A DNA stretch of 64,000 nucleotides. It comes from Alistipes sp. (GTDB lineage Bacteria; Bacteroidota; Bacteroidia; Bacteroidales; Rikenellaceae). The stretch is from NCBI GenBank assembly GCA_017560425.1, contig JAFZEX010000026.1, positions 60,613 through 124,612 on the forward strand, given 5' to 3'. The notes under the pieces are model-generated. The model ran no database searches. It was not told the origin of the DNA and worked only from the letters and a program-made list of their open reading frames with translations. The translations under genes and the position numbers were made by a program. This document shows positions 53,140-59,938 of this stretch, piece after piece (the first letter of the stretch is position 1; every line of letters begins with the position of its first letter).

Positions 53140-54369
53140 ATGTCATCAAACAAGACTATAACACGCATTGCTGCTACCAACAACGCTCCCGAGCCACTCT
53201 TTGGCTCGGTGGCGGGAGGCGGCAGAGCATCGAACGATAAGGTGTGGCTTTGGGGCGATGACAACATGCTTCCCTATCTGCTCTCGCTCATGGCACGCCG
53301 CTCGGTGATCCACCGACGCATAATCAACGACAAGGCCGACTACATCGCTGGCAAGGGTGTGGCTTACAACGATAGTATCCCTCTCTTGGGCGATATTGTC
53401 AAGCATGCCAACGGCTCGGGCGAGAGCCTGCGAAGCATCATAGCCCGCCTTGCCCTCGACGAGGCGATGTTTGGCAATGCCTTTATGGAGGTTGTCACCG
53501 ATGCCAAGCATAGCTTCCTGTCGTTCTACCACATCGATGCTTCGACCTGTCGCCTTGCTCGTGACTCGGAGCATGTTGTCATGCACCACGATTGGCGCAA
53601 CTATCGCTCGTCGGAGGCATGCACACTGCCTCTATTCCCCAGCTTTGAGGAGCAGGAGGACGGCACGTTGCGTTCGGTGGTTCACTACAAAGACTACGAG
53701 CCTATGTTCTCGCACTATGGCGTAGCCCCATATGTTGCGGGCATGGGTGCTGCGGCGATACTCTACAAAACCGATAAGTGGAACATCGCTCGCCTCGACA
53801 ACTCGTTTCAGCTCTCGGGCGTGATGATGCTCGATGGCGCTGTGGGTAGCGAGGAGGAGGCCGACCGCATGGTGCGCCTCGCTGAGGAGCGCTTCTCGGG
53901 AAATCCTGGCCAGGTGCTCTTTGTGCTTAGGGATAAGGCCGAGGGCGACAGCTCACGCTTTATACCTATCGACACCTCGGCAGATGGCGATTGGCACTCG
54001 CTGCACGAGCAGTCGGAGTCGGACCTTGTTGTGGCGCACTCGTGGTTTAGGTCGCTGAGCGGCTTAGACTACTCGTCGGGCTTCTCGACCGAGCGCATCT
54101 TGCACGAGTATGAGGTGGCGCTCAACACCGTGATCCTTGGCGAGCAGGAGCAGCTCCTCGAGCCTATACGCCAGATTATTGGCTTGGTGCTCGGCACCGA
54201 TGCCTCGTCGTTGGAGATTATCAACCGCCCTCCAACACGCTCGAAGCCCCTGTATATGCGAGTGTGGGAGGCCCGCAAGGCCGATGGCTTGGACTACGAC
54301 GAGAACGACCCCGACCAGCAGCTCTACCTTGCGCAAATCACTAAGTATAACCTTCGTTCTTTAGAGTAA
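53140..54369 (+). CDS. Phage portal protein
   Basis: A 409-residue protein of portal type: WLWGDDNMLPYLLSLMARRSVIHRRIINDKADYIAGKG at the start, FGNAFMEVVTDAKHSFLSFYHIDASTCRLA in the wing, then FQLSGVMMLDGAV and RILHEYEVALNTVILGEQEQLLEPIRQIIGLVL in the crown/stem region. The family forms the dodecameric ring through which DNA enters the head. It is slightly short for portals (usually 400-500). Normally the portal gene precedes protease and capsid and follows terminase; here it follows the capsid gene and no terminase is nearby. Confidence 0.78.
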   Translation: MSSNKTITRIAATNNAPEPLFGSVAGGGRASNDKVWLWGDDNMLPYLLSLMARRSVIHRRIINDKADYIAGKGVAYNDSIPLLGDIVKHANGSGESLRSIIARLALDEAMFGNAFMEVVTDAKHSFLSFYHIDASTCRLARDSEHVVMHHDWRNYRSSEACTLPLFPSFEEQEDGTLRSVVHYKDYEPMFSHYGVAPYVAGMGAAAILYKTDKWNIARLDNSFQLSGVMMLDGAVGSEEEADRMVRLAEERFSGNPGQVLFVLRDKAEGDSSRFIPIDTSADGDWHSLHEQSESDLVVAHSWFRSLSGLDYSSGFSTERILHEYEVALNTVILGEQEQLLEPIRQIIGLVLGTDASSLEIINRPPTRSKPLYMRVWEARKADGLDYDENDPDQQLYLAQITKYNLRSLE

Positions 54370-54371
54370 CT

Positions 54372-54824
54372 ATGAAAAATCTTATTACGACAAATCGTGT
54401 CATTGAGCTTGCGTTTGGTGGCGACGAACGTGCTCATCGTGAGCTTATCACCGAGTGCGACATTGCCGAGGCTGAGGAGCGCTATGTGCGCCCTGTGCTT
54501 GGCGAGAGGCTCTACGAGGCGCTCCACAGTGGCGAGTACGAGGAGCTTGTTGAGGAGTATGTGGCGCCAGCCATTGCGGCATGGTGTCGCTATGTTGTCG
54601 AACCACTCCTGGTGCACCGCTGCAGGGAGTGTGGCGAGGTGAGTGTGGCAGATAATGCACGCCTCGATACGGTGATGCACTCTCTTGCTCGCCGAGCACA
54701 GACGCTGACACGTCGCCTTAGTCGCCACCTCAATACTCACGCAGCTGAGTATGAGGAGTATGCATTTAAGTCAAACCCTTTAAATCGTTGTTTTATCTAT
54801 GGCAATATTGTTCAAGTATATTAG
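54372..54824 (+). CDS. Head-tail connector-like protein
   Basis: A 150-residue, mainly helical protein: CDIAEAEERYVRPVLGERLYEALHSGEYEELVEEYVAPAIAAWCRYVV, the pattern of Bacteroidetes phage connector/adaptor proteins (DUF6712-like, from memory). It contains CRECGEV, a Cys pair of unknown meaning. It starts two bases after the portal gene and its end overlaps the holin start by 26 bases in another frame. Confidence 0.7.
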   Translation: MKNLITTNRVIELAFGGDERAHRELITECDIAEAEERYVRPVLGERLYEALHSGEYEELVEEYVAPAIAAWCRYVVEPLLVHRCRECGEVSVADNARLDTVMHSLARRAQTLTRRLSRHLNTHAAEYEEYAFKSNPLNRCFIYGNIVQVY

Positions 54825-55224
54825 TGGCGTTGTGGCAGCCCTCGTGGCGCTGCTCTGTCCCATAACACCCTTAATCGTCACCGCCTCGGTGTTTATCGCT
54901 ATCGACTTTCTCACCGGCATCTATGCCTCGTATGTGAGTGCTAAGAAGGAGGGCAAAGCGTGGCGCATCGAGAGCCGCAAGGCGTGGCGCACGATAAACA
55001 AGCTATGCTTCGTCGTAACGGGCATAGTCATGACATGGCTCATCGATTCGCTCGTGCTTCAGTTTATGGAGCTCCACCTTGCCAACATCTTCACGGGCTT
55101 TGTCTGCGGTGTCGAGCTGTGGTCCTTCTTCGAGAATGCCACCATCATCAGCCAGTCGTCGCTATTCGAGTGGCTTGGTCGCTGGATCAAGCGTCGCATA
55201 AGAAGGGAGGTGGGCGATGAGTAG
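54799..55224 (+). CDS. Phage holin family protein
   Basis: A 141-residue membrane protein with about four hydrophobic segments (YISGVVAALVALLCPITPLIV, ASVFIAIDFLTGIYASYV, LCFVVTGIVMTWLIDSLVLQF, LANIFTGFVCGVELWSFF) and a basic C-terminal tail (WIKRRIRREV). The IDFLTGIYASY motif is the mark of the toxin secretion/phage lysis holin family. It is followed, with eight bases of overlap, by the lysozyme-like gene, giving a holin-endolysin pair. Confidence 0.82.
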   Translation: MAILFKYISGVVAALVALLCPITPLIVTASVFIAIDFLTGIYASYVSAKKEGKAWRIESRKAWRTINKLCFVVTGIVMTWLIDSLVLQFMELHLANIFTGFVCGVELWSFFENATIISQSSLFEWLGRWIKRRIRREVGDE

Positions 55225-55618
55225 AGGCCTTAGAAACTGCAACCCCGGCAACATACGCCAGTCACGCAGCAAGTTCAAGGGCGAGGTGCGCCCATCACGT
55301 GATAGCGCCTTCAAGCAGTTCGAGAGCATGGCGTATGGCTATCGTGCCATGTTTGTGCTCCTCGACACCTATCGCACACGCTATGGCCTAAGCACTATCC
55401 GTCAGATGATTAGCCGCTGGGCTCCACCCACCGAGAACTTCACCGAGGGCTACATTCGCTTTGTGGCAGACCATACGGGCATCGATGCCGATGCGATGGT
55501 CGATAGCCGCTCCGAGCGAGATATGGTGCCCATCGTCGCAGCCATGTCGCAAATCGAGAATGGCACAAAGGCCACTATGGACGATGTCTACGAGGGCTGG
55601 AGGCTGTTTGCCGAGTAA
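55217..55618 (+). CDS. Phage P5-like muralytic/structural protein
   Basis: A 133-residue protein starting MSRGLRNCNPGNIRQSRSKF. The N-x-NPGNIR start, the FKQFESMAYGYRAMFVLLDTY segment and the ENFTEGYIRFVADHTGID region identify the structural protein P5/phage lysozyme-like family widespread in Bacteroidetes prophages. It presumably cleaves peptidoglycan during release together with the holin. It is the last gene of the cluster and is followed within four bases by an intrinsic terminator. Confidence 0.82.
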   Translation: MSRGLRNCNPGNIRQSRSKFKGEVRPSRDSAFKQFESMAYGYRAMFVLLDTYRTRYGLSTIRQMISRWAPPTENFTEGYIRFVADHTGIDADAMVDSRSERDMVPIVAAMSQIENGTKATMDDVYEGWRLFAE

Positions 55619-55621
55619 CCG

Positions 55622-55658
55622 AAAAACCTGTCTATCCTAAGGGTGGACAGGTTTTTTT
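55622..55658 (+). terminator. Intrinsic terminator of the phage-like cluster
   Basis: AAACCTGTC (55624-55632) pairs with GACAGGTTT (55646-55654), followed by T residues, directly after the last gene. Confidence 0.85.
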
Positions 55659-55777
55659 CTGTGTATGCCGTTGCCTACACCTTATAAATATATTTTAGTA
55701 CAACACTTCATGGGGCTGTGCTAATCGTTGTAAAGAGTCGATAAATTCAATTTTTTTCACATTTTTAGCACTAAGTG

Positions 55778-55808
55778 TTGTGTATATTACAAAAAGTTTC
55801 TATATTTG
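55778..55808 (+). promoter_or_regulatory. Promoter of tRNA-Leu
   Basis: TTG (55778-55780), 20 bases, TATATTTG (55801-55808), 45 bases upstream of the tRNA. Confidence 0.75.
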
Positions 55809-55853
55809 CACCGCTAAACGACACCAGGCACGGTGTTCCGAAAGCAAGATCCT

Positions 55854-55935
55854 GCGGATATGGTGTAATTGGTAGCCACGTCAGACTTAGGATCTGATGC
55901 CGAGAGGCGTGGGGGTTCGAGTCCCTTTATCCGCA
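55854..55935 (+). tRNA. tRNA-Leu (anticodon TAG)
   Basis: Acceptor arms GCGGATA and TATCCGC pair fully. The anticodon stem TCAGA/TCTGA encloses loop CTTAGGA with anticodon TAG (reads CUA and, by wobble, other CUN codons). The long variable arm (GCCGAGAGGC) is that of a class II tRNA, and GGTTCGAGTCC gives the T-loop. 82 bases; CCA is not encoded. A terminator hairpin follows at once. Confidence 0.93.
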
Positions 55936-55936
55936 C

Positions 55937-55969
55937 AAAAGCGATTGTCTTTAAGACAGTCGCTTTTTT
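55937..55969 (+). terminator. Terminator after tRNA-Leu
   Basis: AAAGCGATTGTCT pairs with AGACAGTCGCTTT (one mismatch) around a short loop, and a T run follows. Confidence 0.8.
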
Positions 55970-56211
55970 GCGTATAAAGGGCCACGCACTGACTGTGGCG
56001 GCTCGGCACACTTGTCTGCATAGCTTGGCGGACTATTGCGTTGCAATATGCCATGAGGAGCAATAGCCCGATTGAAACAAGTTTCATCGTTCCATTACTC
56101 CCCATAGCACCCTTCGGGTCACTCCGCCAATCTATTTCGGTATGCTCTCGCTCTGCTGACCGCAGTTCGAGTTCCAAGCTTTGTCGTGGTTAGAATAAGC
56201 TACGATACAGA

Positions 56212-56859
56212 TTATTTATTTTTTTCTAATATTAAATTGAAGATAACTTCTATTTCAGATGCTAATTTCCAATTGTCACCTATTCTAATTTGGATTGTAG
56301 GTTTGCTAAAGCTTTTTGTTCCTGCAATAAGTATATAGTTGTGTATCAACTGGTCGTTTTCTTGAGAGTAATAAGCTGTTGTATTTTTAGATGCAGTTGA
56401 CGCTCCTATAATTGCCCCTACTGCACCACCTAAAACTGCACCACCTATACTACGGCCAATTAAGCTGTCATCATCCGTATCTGTATCAAGCTCTCCATAT
56501 ACCTCACCATGCTTTATTTCATAGTTGTCTATAATTTTGAAGGATGATATATCTTCAAAAGCCATTTCTTGACCATCTAAGTACACAATAGACTGTTCTG
56601 CGAATACAATTATGTACTTTTTTGGGTCATATGTTTTCCACGCATTGATATTTATAATTTTGGTTGGTTGTCCGTATTTATCTATGAGAGCTTGCTGTAT
56701 TTCAGCAATTCTATTCTCTTCTATTTTCAGTTTTTCTCTCTGCTTTTCAAATTCCTTGCGGTTGTGTTCTTTCATTTCCTCCTTGTTCTTATAGATAAGA
56801 ACAGCAATCATAGGCACCACAATGATGATAATTAAAAATACGATTAAAATAGATGTCAT
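56212..56859 (-). CDS. Membrane-anchored glycine-zipper protein, unknown function
   Basis: A 215-residue protein with an N-terminal membrane helix (ILIVFLIIIIVVPMIAVLIY), a Lys/Glu-rich coiled coil (KEEMKEHNRKEFEKQREKLKI), a beta domain (KKYIIVFAEQSIVYLDGQEMAFEDI), and a glycine zipper (SIGGAVLGGAVGAIIGAST) that could insert into a membrane. A+T-rich codons set it apart from nearby genes, suggesting recent acquisition next to the tRNA. I do not recognise a family. Without a named domain, function cannot be assigned. Confidence 0.7.
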   Translation of the reverse strand: MTSILIVFLIIIIVVPMIAVLIYKNKEEMKEHNRKEFEKQREKLKIEENRIAEIQQALIDKYGQPTKIININAWKTYDPKKYIIVFAEQSIVYLDGQEMAFEDISSFKIIDNYEIKHGEVYGELDTDTDDDSLIGRSIGGAVLGGAVGAIIGASTASKNTTAYYSQENDQLIHNYILIAGTKSFSKPTIQIRIGDNWKLASEIEVIFNLILEKNK

Positions 56860-56881
56860 ATTAGCAATATATTAATGGTTG

Positions 56882-57032
56882 AAAAAAAGCGTGCACTATA
56901 CCTGCACGCCATCTAGGGCTACCACACCCTATACACTCCTACAGGTAAGCACACGCTAAGTGTACAAACCCAATGGAGTCATTATGCCTATTCAAAATCA
57001 GTGTGGTAGTTCGATGGCGATTAGGCAAATAT
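56882..57032 (-). ncRNA. Structured small RNA, about 150 nt (6S-like architecture)
   Basis: A full promoter (57039-57069) lies at the right end and a textbook intrinsic terminator at the left: GCGTGCA and TGCACGC (56889-56909) followed on the minus strand by seven T residues. Between them the two ends pair: 57013-57018 (GCCATC when transcribed) with 56908-56913 (GATGGC), and 57001-57009 (CTACCACAC) with 56919-56927 (GTGTGGTAG). An inner stem (ACTCC 56975-56979 with GGAGT 56935-56939) lies across a large internal loop. No ORF fills it. The long closed rod with a central bubble resembles 6S RNA, but the identification is tentative. The start is estimated from the promoter. Confidence 0.68.
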
Positions 57033-57038
57033 GTGTCA

Positions 57039-57069
57039 CAAATATAGCAATCTTTTGATTATTATACAA
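57039..57069 (-). promoter_or_regulatory. Promoter of the small RNA
   Basis: Minus strand: TTG (57067-57069), exactly 20 bases, TATATTTG (57039-57046). No protein start follows before the next terminator, so it serves the RNA. Confidence 0.75.
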
Positions 57070-57107
57070 GAATGGTTCTCTATTTTTTTATCTATGGCAT
57101 AATATTA

Positions 57108-57137
57108 GGGGCTACTCGACATTTGCCGAATAGCCCC
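57108..57137 (-). terminator. Hairpin after the sialidase gene
   Basis: GGGGCTA.TCG (57108-57118) pairs with CGA.TAGCCCC (57127-57137), 24 bases after the sialidase stop. The following bases are A+T-rich. Confidence 0.6.
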
Positions 57138-57161
57138 CAACTCTTTACTTTTTCAGTGTGC

Positions 57162-58496
57162 CTACTTGCGATAAGTGTACTTGCCCTCGGTGAGTGACTC
57201 GATGTCGAAGCACTCGTAGACGATGGTGTAGCCGCCGTAGGCGAGGTTTGATGAGCCGTGGGTCTCCTCCTCGTAGAGGAAGCCGAGGCGGTTATCCTTC
57301 TGCCATGCCATGGTTGAGTATGCCGAGTTGAGGGTGGTGATTTGTGTCACGCCGTCCCAATTCTGAGCAACCTCCATAGGCGATACGTAGTCCTCGAACG
57401 AGGCGATCTCCTTATAGTAGATGCCGACATTCTTGCGCTCGGGGCCCAATGGCACCGACTGCAACAAGACGTGCATAGCCTTATTATCTGCCACACGTGT
57501 TACGGGTATGAGCATCACCTCGCCATTTGTCGAGTTATCCTTCGACTCAACGCCATTGTTCGATGCGCCCGAGAATGCAGCATTGTCCCACACGCCAGCG
57601 CCACTATTTACGTCGGTATACGTGAATAGGTTGTAGTAGCGGCCACCGTTGTAGCGTGAGCTGATAAGGAGTGTGCCATCGGGCAGCTCCTCGACCTTAG
57701 GCTCGTCGGCAGTGTTGTAAACGGCTGGCTCGTTGATGTTTCCGAGCACCTTCCACGACCCGCCGAAGTCGTCGGAGAAGAGCACATAGTTCATGTGCTT
57801 CTGCGAGCGGTCCTTGACAAGCACGGCGCAGTAGAGGCGGTAGTAGTCGCCCACCTTTGTGATGCGGCTCTGCATGATGCGTCCCGATGCCACGAACATC
57901 GAGCGCACAGGGCCATATGTCGAGCTGTCGAACTGCGAATATATCGACTCGGCGATATCCTCAGGGTCGCTCCATGTCTTGCCGCAATCCTCTGAGTAGA
58001 AGCGTGCTATGTTCTGGTGGTTTAGGCGTGTGCCATTGTGGAACGACACGTTGCCGGCGCACGACATCACAAGCACACGGCTCGACTCTCTATCTGCCAC
58101 GATGCAGGGGTCGCCATAGCCCACATTCATAAAGTCGGGCGACTCGGCACCCTTGCCCTCGATAAGTGGCATAATCTCGCTCCAGGTGTTGCCATTATCT
58201 GTCGATAGGCGGTAGTGTAGGTCGATACGGCCATAGTTTGTCACGCCGATATCGGTGCCGCTATGGCGGTAGTCGGCAATGGCGATAAGCGTGCCATCGT
58301 TAGCCGCAGCAAGCGCTGGAATACGATAGGGAATATCCGAAGGGTTGAGCAGCGGAAATACCTCGAAGCGCTCGGCAGCGGGCTTCTGTGGCTCTGGCTC
58401 TGGGGTTGGTGTTTCGGGTGGTGTGCAGCTGCAAGCGAAGGTTGCTATGCCACACACGATGGCCCACAAAAAGTTTATGTTACGCATGACTTTCAA
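57162..58496 (-). CDS. Exo-alpha-sialidase (GH33-like), lipoprotein
   Basis: A 444-residue exported enzyme. The leader (MKVMRNINFLWAIVCGIATFACSC) ends in a lipobox-like FACSC and is followed by a Pro/Glu-rich linker (PPETPTPEPEPQKP); an ATG three codons in is an alternative start. The sialidase signature YRIP holds the first arginine of the triad, and three Asp-box repeats are visible (STDNGNTWS, SEDCGKTWSD, SDDFGGSWK). It would release terminal sialic acid from mucin or host glycans at the cell surface. No nan catabolic genes are in the window. It is one base from the SDR gene. Confidence 0.88.
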   Translation of the reverse strand: MKVMRNINFLWAIVCGIATFACSCTPPETPTPEPEPQKPAAERFEVFPLLNPSDIPYRIPALAAANDGTLIAIADYRHSGTDIGVTNYGRIDLHYRLSTDNGNTWSEIMPLIEGKGAESPDFMNVGYGDPCIVADRESSRVLVMSCAGNVSFHNGTRLNHQNIARFYSEDCGKTWSDPEDIAESIYSQFDSSTYGPVRSMFVASGRIMQSRITKVGDYYRLYCAVLVKDRSQKHMNYVLFSDDFGGSWKVLGNINEPAVYNTADEPKVEELPDGTLLISSRYNGGRYYNLFTYTDVNSGAGVWDNAAFSGASNNGVESKDNSTNGEVMLIPVTRVADNKAMHVLLQSVPLGPERKNVGIYYKEIASFEDYVSPMEVAQNWDGVTQITTLNSAYSTMAWQKDNRLGFLYEEETHGSSNLAYGGYTIVYECFDIESLTEGKYTYRK

Positions 58497-59243
58497 CTAT
58501 TTACGGTAAGTGTAATATGCTCCTGCCTGGCATGTAGGCATTAGCACTATGTCGTTCACGTTCATGTGTGCTGGGAGGTTGAGCATCCAGTGTATTGCCT
58601 CGGCGATATCCTCGCCCTGCAACGCCTCGACACCACGATATACGCCCTCGGCACGCTCCTTGTCGCCATGGAAGCGCACCTCCGAGAACTCGGTCTCCAC
58701 CATTCCTGGGCGCACCTCGCCAACCTTGATGCCTGCCGAGAGAAGGTCGGCACGCATAGCCTGAGATATGGCATGCACGGCGTGCTTCGATGCGCAATAT
58801 ACTGCGCCATTCTCATAAGGCTCAGTGCCCGCAATCGAGCCGATGTTGATGATGTGGCCACCCATGCCCGCCTCGACCATAGCGCCGCTGATGATCTTCG
58901 TTACGTAGAGCAAGCCCTTGACGTTGGTGTCGATCATTGCGTCCCAGTCACGTGAGTCGCCCTTGTCGATATGCTCCAATCCCGCAGCAAGACCTGCGTT
59001 GTTCACGAGGATGTCTACACGGCCAAGTGGCTTGAGGTGCTCGATGCACTCAGCCTCCGAGCGCACGTCGAAGTGGAGTGTAACACACTCAGCGCCCTTT
59101 GCCTCGACCTCTGCCTTGAGTGCCTCGAGGCGCTCCTTGCGGCGGCCAGTGATGATAATTTCGGTGTTTGGCTCGGCGAGGCGTAGTGCTGTGGCACGAC
59201 CAATGCCCGATGTAGCTCCGGTGATAAGAATACGTTTTTTCAT
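58497..59243 (-). CDS. Short-chain dehydrogenase/reductase (YdfG-like)
   Basis: A 248-residue NADP-preferring SDR: TGATSGIGRATALRL glycine motif, an Arg-Arg-Lys-Glu-Arg run after the second strand favouring NADP(H), NNAGLA, the catalytic Ser in INIGSIAGTEPY and YCASKHA with Tyr and Lys. The closest well-known relative is the YdfG serine/3-hydroxy-acid dehydrogenase, but the true substrate is unknown. Its stop abuts the sialidase start, so the two may form one transcript. Confidence 0.9.
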   Translation of the reverse strand: MKKRILITGATSGIGRATALRLAEPNTEIIITGRRKERLEALKAEVEAKGAECVTLHFDVRSEAECIEHLKPLGRVDILVNNAGLAAGLEHIDKGDSRDWDAMIDTNVKGLLYVTKIISGAMVEAGMGGHIINIGSIAGTEPYENGAVYCASKHAVHAISQAMRADLLSAGIKVGEVRPGMVETEFSEVRFHGDKERAEGVYRGVEALQGEDIAEAIHWMLNLPAHMNVNDIVLMPTCQAGAYYTYRK

Positions 59244-59275
59244 CTTATAATAGTTTTAGTTATTTTTCCTGGTTA

Positions 59276-59283
59276 CAAATTTA
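59276..59283 (-). promoter_or_regulatory. Promoter -7 element upstream of the SDR gene
   Basis: Minus-strand TAAATTTG ends 32 bases before the ATG at 59243. No -33 TTG at 20 bases. Confidence 0.4.
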
Positions 59284-59326
59284 TAAAATTTATCGTTCAT
59301 AGCGTAATATTGCCACAAAAATTTAT

Positions 59327-59334
59327 TAACTTTG
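59327..59334 (+). promoter_or_regulatory. Promoter -7 element upstream of apt
   Basis: TAACTTTG ends 24 bases before the apt ATG. The spacing to an upstream TTG is only 14 bases. Confidence 0.5.
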
Positions 59335-59358
59335 TACGTTTTACTAATAACACTTACA

Positions 59359-59919
59359 ATGAAAGAGGTACTAAAATACTACAAAGACTTCCCAAAGGAG
59401 GGCATCATATTTGTGGATATTATCCCATTCTTGCAGAATAAGGCGGTATTCAAGGAGCTTACTAAGGCTGTGGCTGAGGCTTGCACCTCGCCAAACATCA
59501 TCGCCCCTGAGGCTCGTGGCTTCTTGTTTGCTGCGCCATTGCTCACCGAGGCCAACCACATCGAGAATATCGTTCCTGTGCGCAAGAGCGGCAAGCTCCC
59601 ATTTGCTGAGGGCGACCTGCTCGAGGTGCTTATCGAGAAGGAGTATGGCTTCGACAAGCTCTACTACCGCAAGAGCGATATCGCTGCGGGCAAGCTTGTG
59701 GGCGATAAGTTCGAGGTTACTATCCTCGATGATGTGCTCGCTACGGGAGGTACTGCCGAGGGCTTGGCACGCTCGCTCGAGAGCCAGACTATTGAGGTCG
59801 ATGGCAAGAGCTATGGCGTTAAAGTTAAGGAGTTTGTCTTCATCGTCGAGATCGAGGAGCTCGGTGGCGCTGCACGCCTTGGCGAGATTGCCCCTGTGAA
59901 GTCTATCACTAAGATCTAA
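59359..59919 (+). CDS. apt: Adenine phosphoribosyltransferase
   Basis: Apt salvages adenine with PRPP to AMP. I chose the ATG at 59359 (MKEVLKYYKDFPKEGIIFVD), 24 bases past the -7 element. An upstream ATG at 59332 falls within that promoter. The PRPP-binding motif is VTILDDVLATGGTAEGL, and the early APEARGFLFAAPL and VPVRKSGKLP segments are typical. At 186 residues it is slightly longer than E. coli Apt, with an insertion VDGKSYGVKVKEFVF. Confidence 0.94.
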   Translation: MKEVLKYYKDFPKEGIIFVDIIPFLQNKAVFKELTKAVAEACTSPNIIAPEARGFLFAAPLLTEANHIENIVPVRKSGKLPFAEGDLLEVLIEKEYGFDKLYYRKSDIAAGKLVGDKFEVTILDDVLATGGTAEGLARSLESQTIEVDGKSYGVKVKEFVFIVEIEELGGAARLGEIAPVKSITKI

Positions 59920-59938
59920 CGATAATCCATTACATAAG

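Noticed and set aside
56150-56185. T-loop-like GTTCGAGTTCC downstream of tRNA-Leu, possible second tRNA or attachment-site remnant
   Set aside because: No matching acceptor or anticodon stems and no convincing direct repeat of the tRNA end.
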